This document shows, piece after piece, positions 63,182 to 64,000 of a DNA stretch of 64,000 nucleotides. Source of the DNA: Ianthella basta (taxonomy: Eukaryota > Porifera > Demospongiae > Verongiida > Ianthellidae). A model generated the notes under the pieces. That model ran no database searches. It was not told the origin of the DNA and worked only from the letters and a program-made list of their open reading frames with translations. The position numbers and the translations under genes were made by a program. Numbering within the stretch: the first letter of the stretch is position 1; each line of letters starts with the position of its first letter. The stretch covers positions 1,637,383 through 1,701,382 of the forward strand of contig OZ025888.1 in NCBI GenBank assembly GCA_964019415.1. Direction: 5' to 3'.

Positions 63182-64000
63182 TTATAATTCCTCCATCTGG
63201 ACATCACCCTGCCTTGCTCTCCTCCTCTTCTTGGCCATGATCAGGGCTCCCACCAGTGTTGCTATCACAATGACAGTGACTACCACTCCAGTCACTGACA
63301 GAGTAACTACAATAATGTCAGTTGCATTCCGTAGTGGAGAACCTACCAAAGTAGAGTAGTATAAAGTGAGTATAAAGAGGCAAAATTGATTGAGTTTGTC
63401 ACAACGAGCTAGCTATGTATACCAATTATATTGCATGCACAGTTATATTTACGTGTCAATTGCTGAACTTCACTAGCCATATTATTGATAATTGCAAATT
63501 TCAGGACACCATATCCATACAATGCCACATAAATAAAGTGAGTAACATTTCAGCTTTCTACTTGTTACAGAAGTCATGGCAACTATAACGCACACTGCTG
63601 GGTTCATGCTGGGCTAGTGCATGATGTACGGTGAAGAGAAGTACGTACATTTATTACACAGTGCATGCATGTCAGTGTACCTTCCTGAGTCTCTGGTGGA
63701 TCCACAGTGATGAAGGCAGGCTCGCTAAACACTCCCTGGTAGTTGTCTGCATTCACCCCAGCACACTAGACAAATATTGTGGACATGCAAGAAGGAATGT
63801 TATGCATACTTCACATTAAGCAAGTGAACTAAAAACTAGAAAATGATCTTATACTGTTGTTAAGAGTCTATATATTCTCTAGGACAATTCCCTCCCATCT
63901 GCTTATTTATCAGCAAATGCAGGAAATCAACAGTGACCAAAACCTCACCTGGACCATGTATCCTCCCACTCTCTCAGTATAGACGTCAGTTGTCTCAGAT
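63182..64000 (-). CDS. Receptor-like gene A4, 3' end (runs off right edge)
   Basis: Three exons: 64000-63949 (continues to the right), 63765-63681, 63342-63182. They align with A2 exons 26-28: a stretch ending in SETTDVYTERVGGYMVQ, then CAGVNADNYQGVFSEPAF, then NATDIIVVTLSVTG... TM helix, AKKRRRARQGDVQMEEL and TAA. Phases 0 and 1 match A2. The membrane-proximal FN3-like domain is present, so A4 is likely a full-length cassette-bearing paralogue like A2 (inference). The TM is nearly identical to that of A3. Confidence 0.8.

Overview
This is eukaryotic, almost certainly metazoan, nuclear DNA. Genes are split into many short exons with GT-AG introns, (AC)n microsatellites and short non-autonomous transposon remnants are frequent, and the readable proteins are animal types: multi-FN3 cell-surface proteins with Eph-receptor-like Cys-rich modules, and an ABCC/MRP transporter. 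The AT-rich introns and the style of the ectodomains suggest a sponge (Porifera, probably a demosponge). That is an inference from sequence style, not from a species match. Every gene I can support reads on the minus strand, so exons run from high to low coordinate.

Layout: (1) 1-3576, 5' part of a secreted/membrane ectodomain gene (gene A1), six exons, running off the left edge. (2) 3577-20083, 16.5 kb with no supported gene: AC microsatellites, a locally duplicated array (5.46-7.77 kb), a composite repeat with a fold-back end (7.79-8.62 kb), dispersed repeats and a GC-rich duplicated island near 16 kb. (3) 20084-36760, gene A2, apparently complete: 28 exons and a predicted 1853-residue type I membrane protein with signal peptide, a conserved N-terminal ectodomain, five tandem copies of a three-exon cassette (Cys-rich, FN3a, FN3b), a membrane-proximal FN3-like domain, one TM helix and a 15-residue tail. 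(4) 36761-41103, intergenic. (5) 41104-53123, a 27-exon ABC transporter of the short MRP type (ABCC4-like), predicted 1664 aa, with TMD1-NBD1-linker-TMD2-NBD2 all readable. (6) 55825-59312, gene A3, a paralogue missing both its 5' exons and all FN3/Cys cassettes, with two further lesions; probably a decaying copy. (7) 59313-63181, repeats: a tRNA-like SINE head, a second and partly duplicated copy of the 7.8-kb repeat, and a nested MITE. (8) 63182-64000, 3' end of a fourth paralogue (A4), running off the right edge.

The window is thus a same-strand tandem array of four related receptor-like genes (A1-A4) with an unrelated ABCC transporter lodged between A2 and A3. The paralogues share the N-terminal ectodomain, the TM sequence and a short basic tail, and differ in whether they carry the cassette array. 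No cytoplasmic kinase is encoded, so A2 looks like an adhesion or recognition receptor or co-receptor; that role is inferred from architecture only. Exon boundaries come from GT/AG sites, reading-frame phase and paralogue alignment. Phases are consistent through all 28 exons of A2 and all 27 of the ABCC gene.
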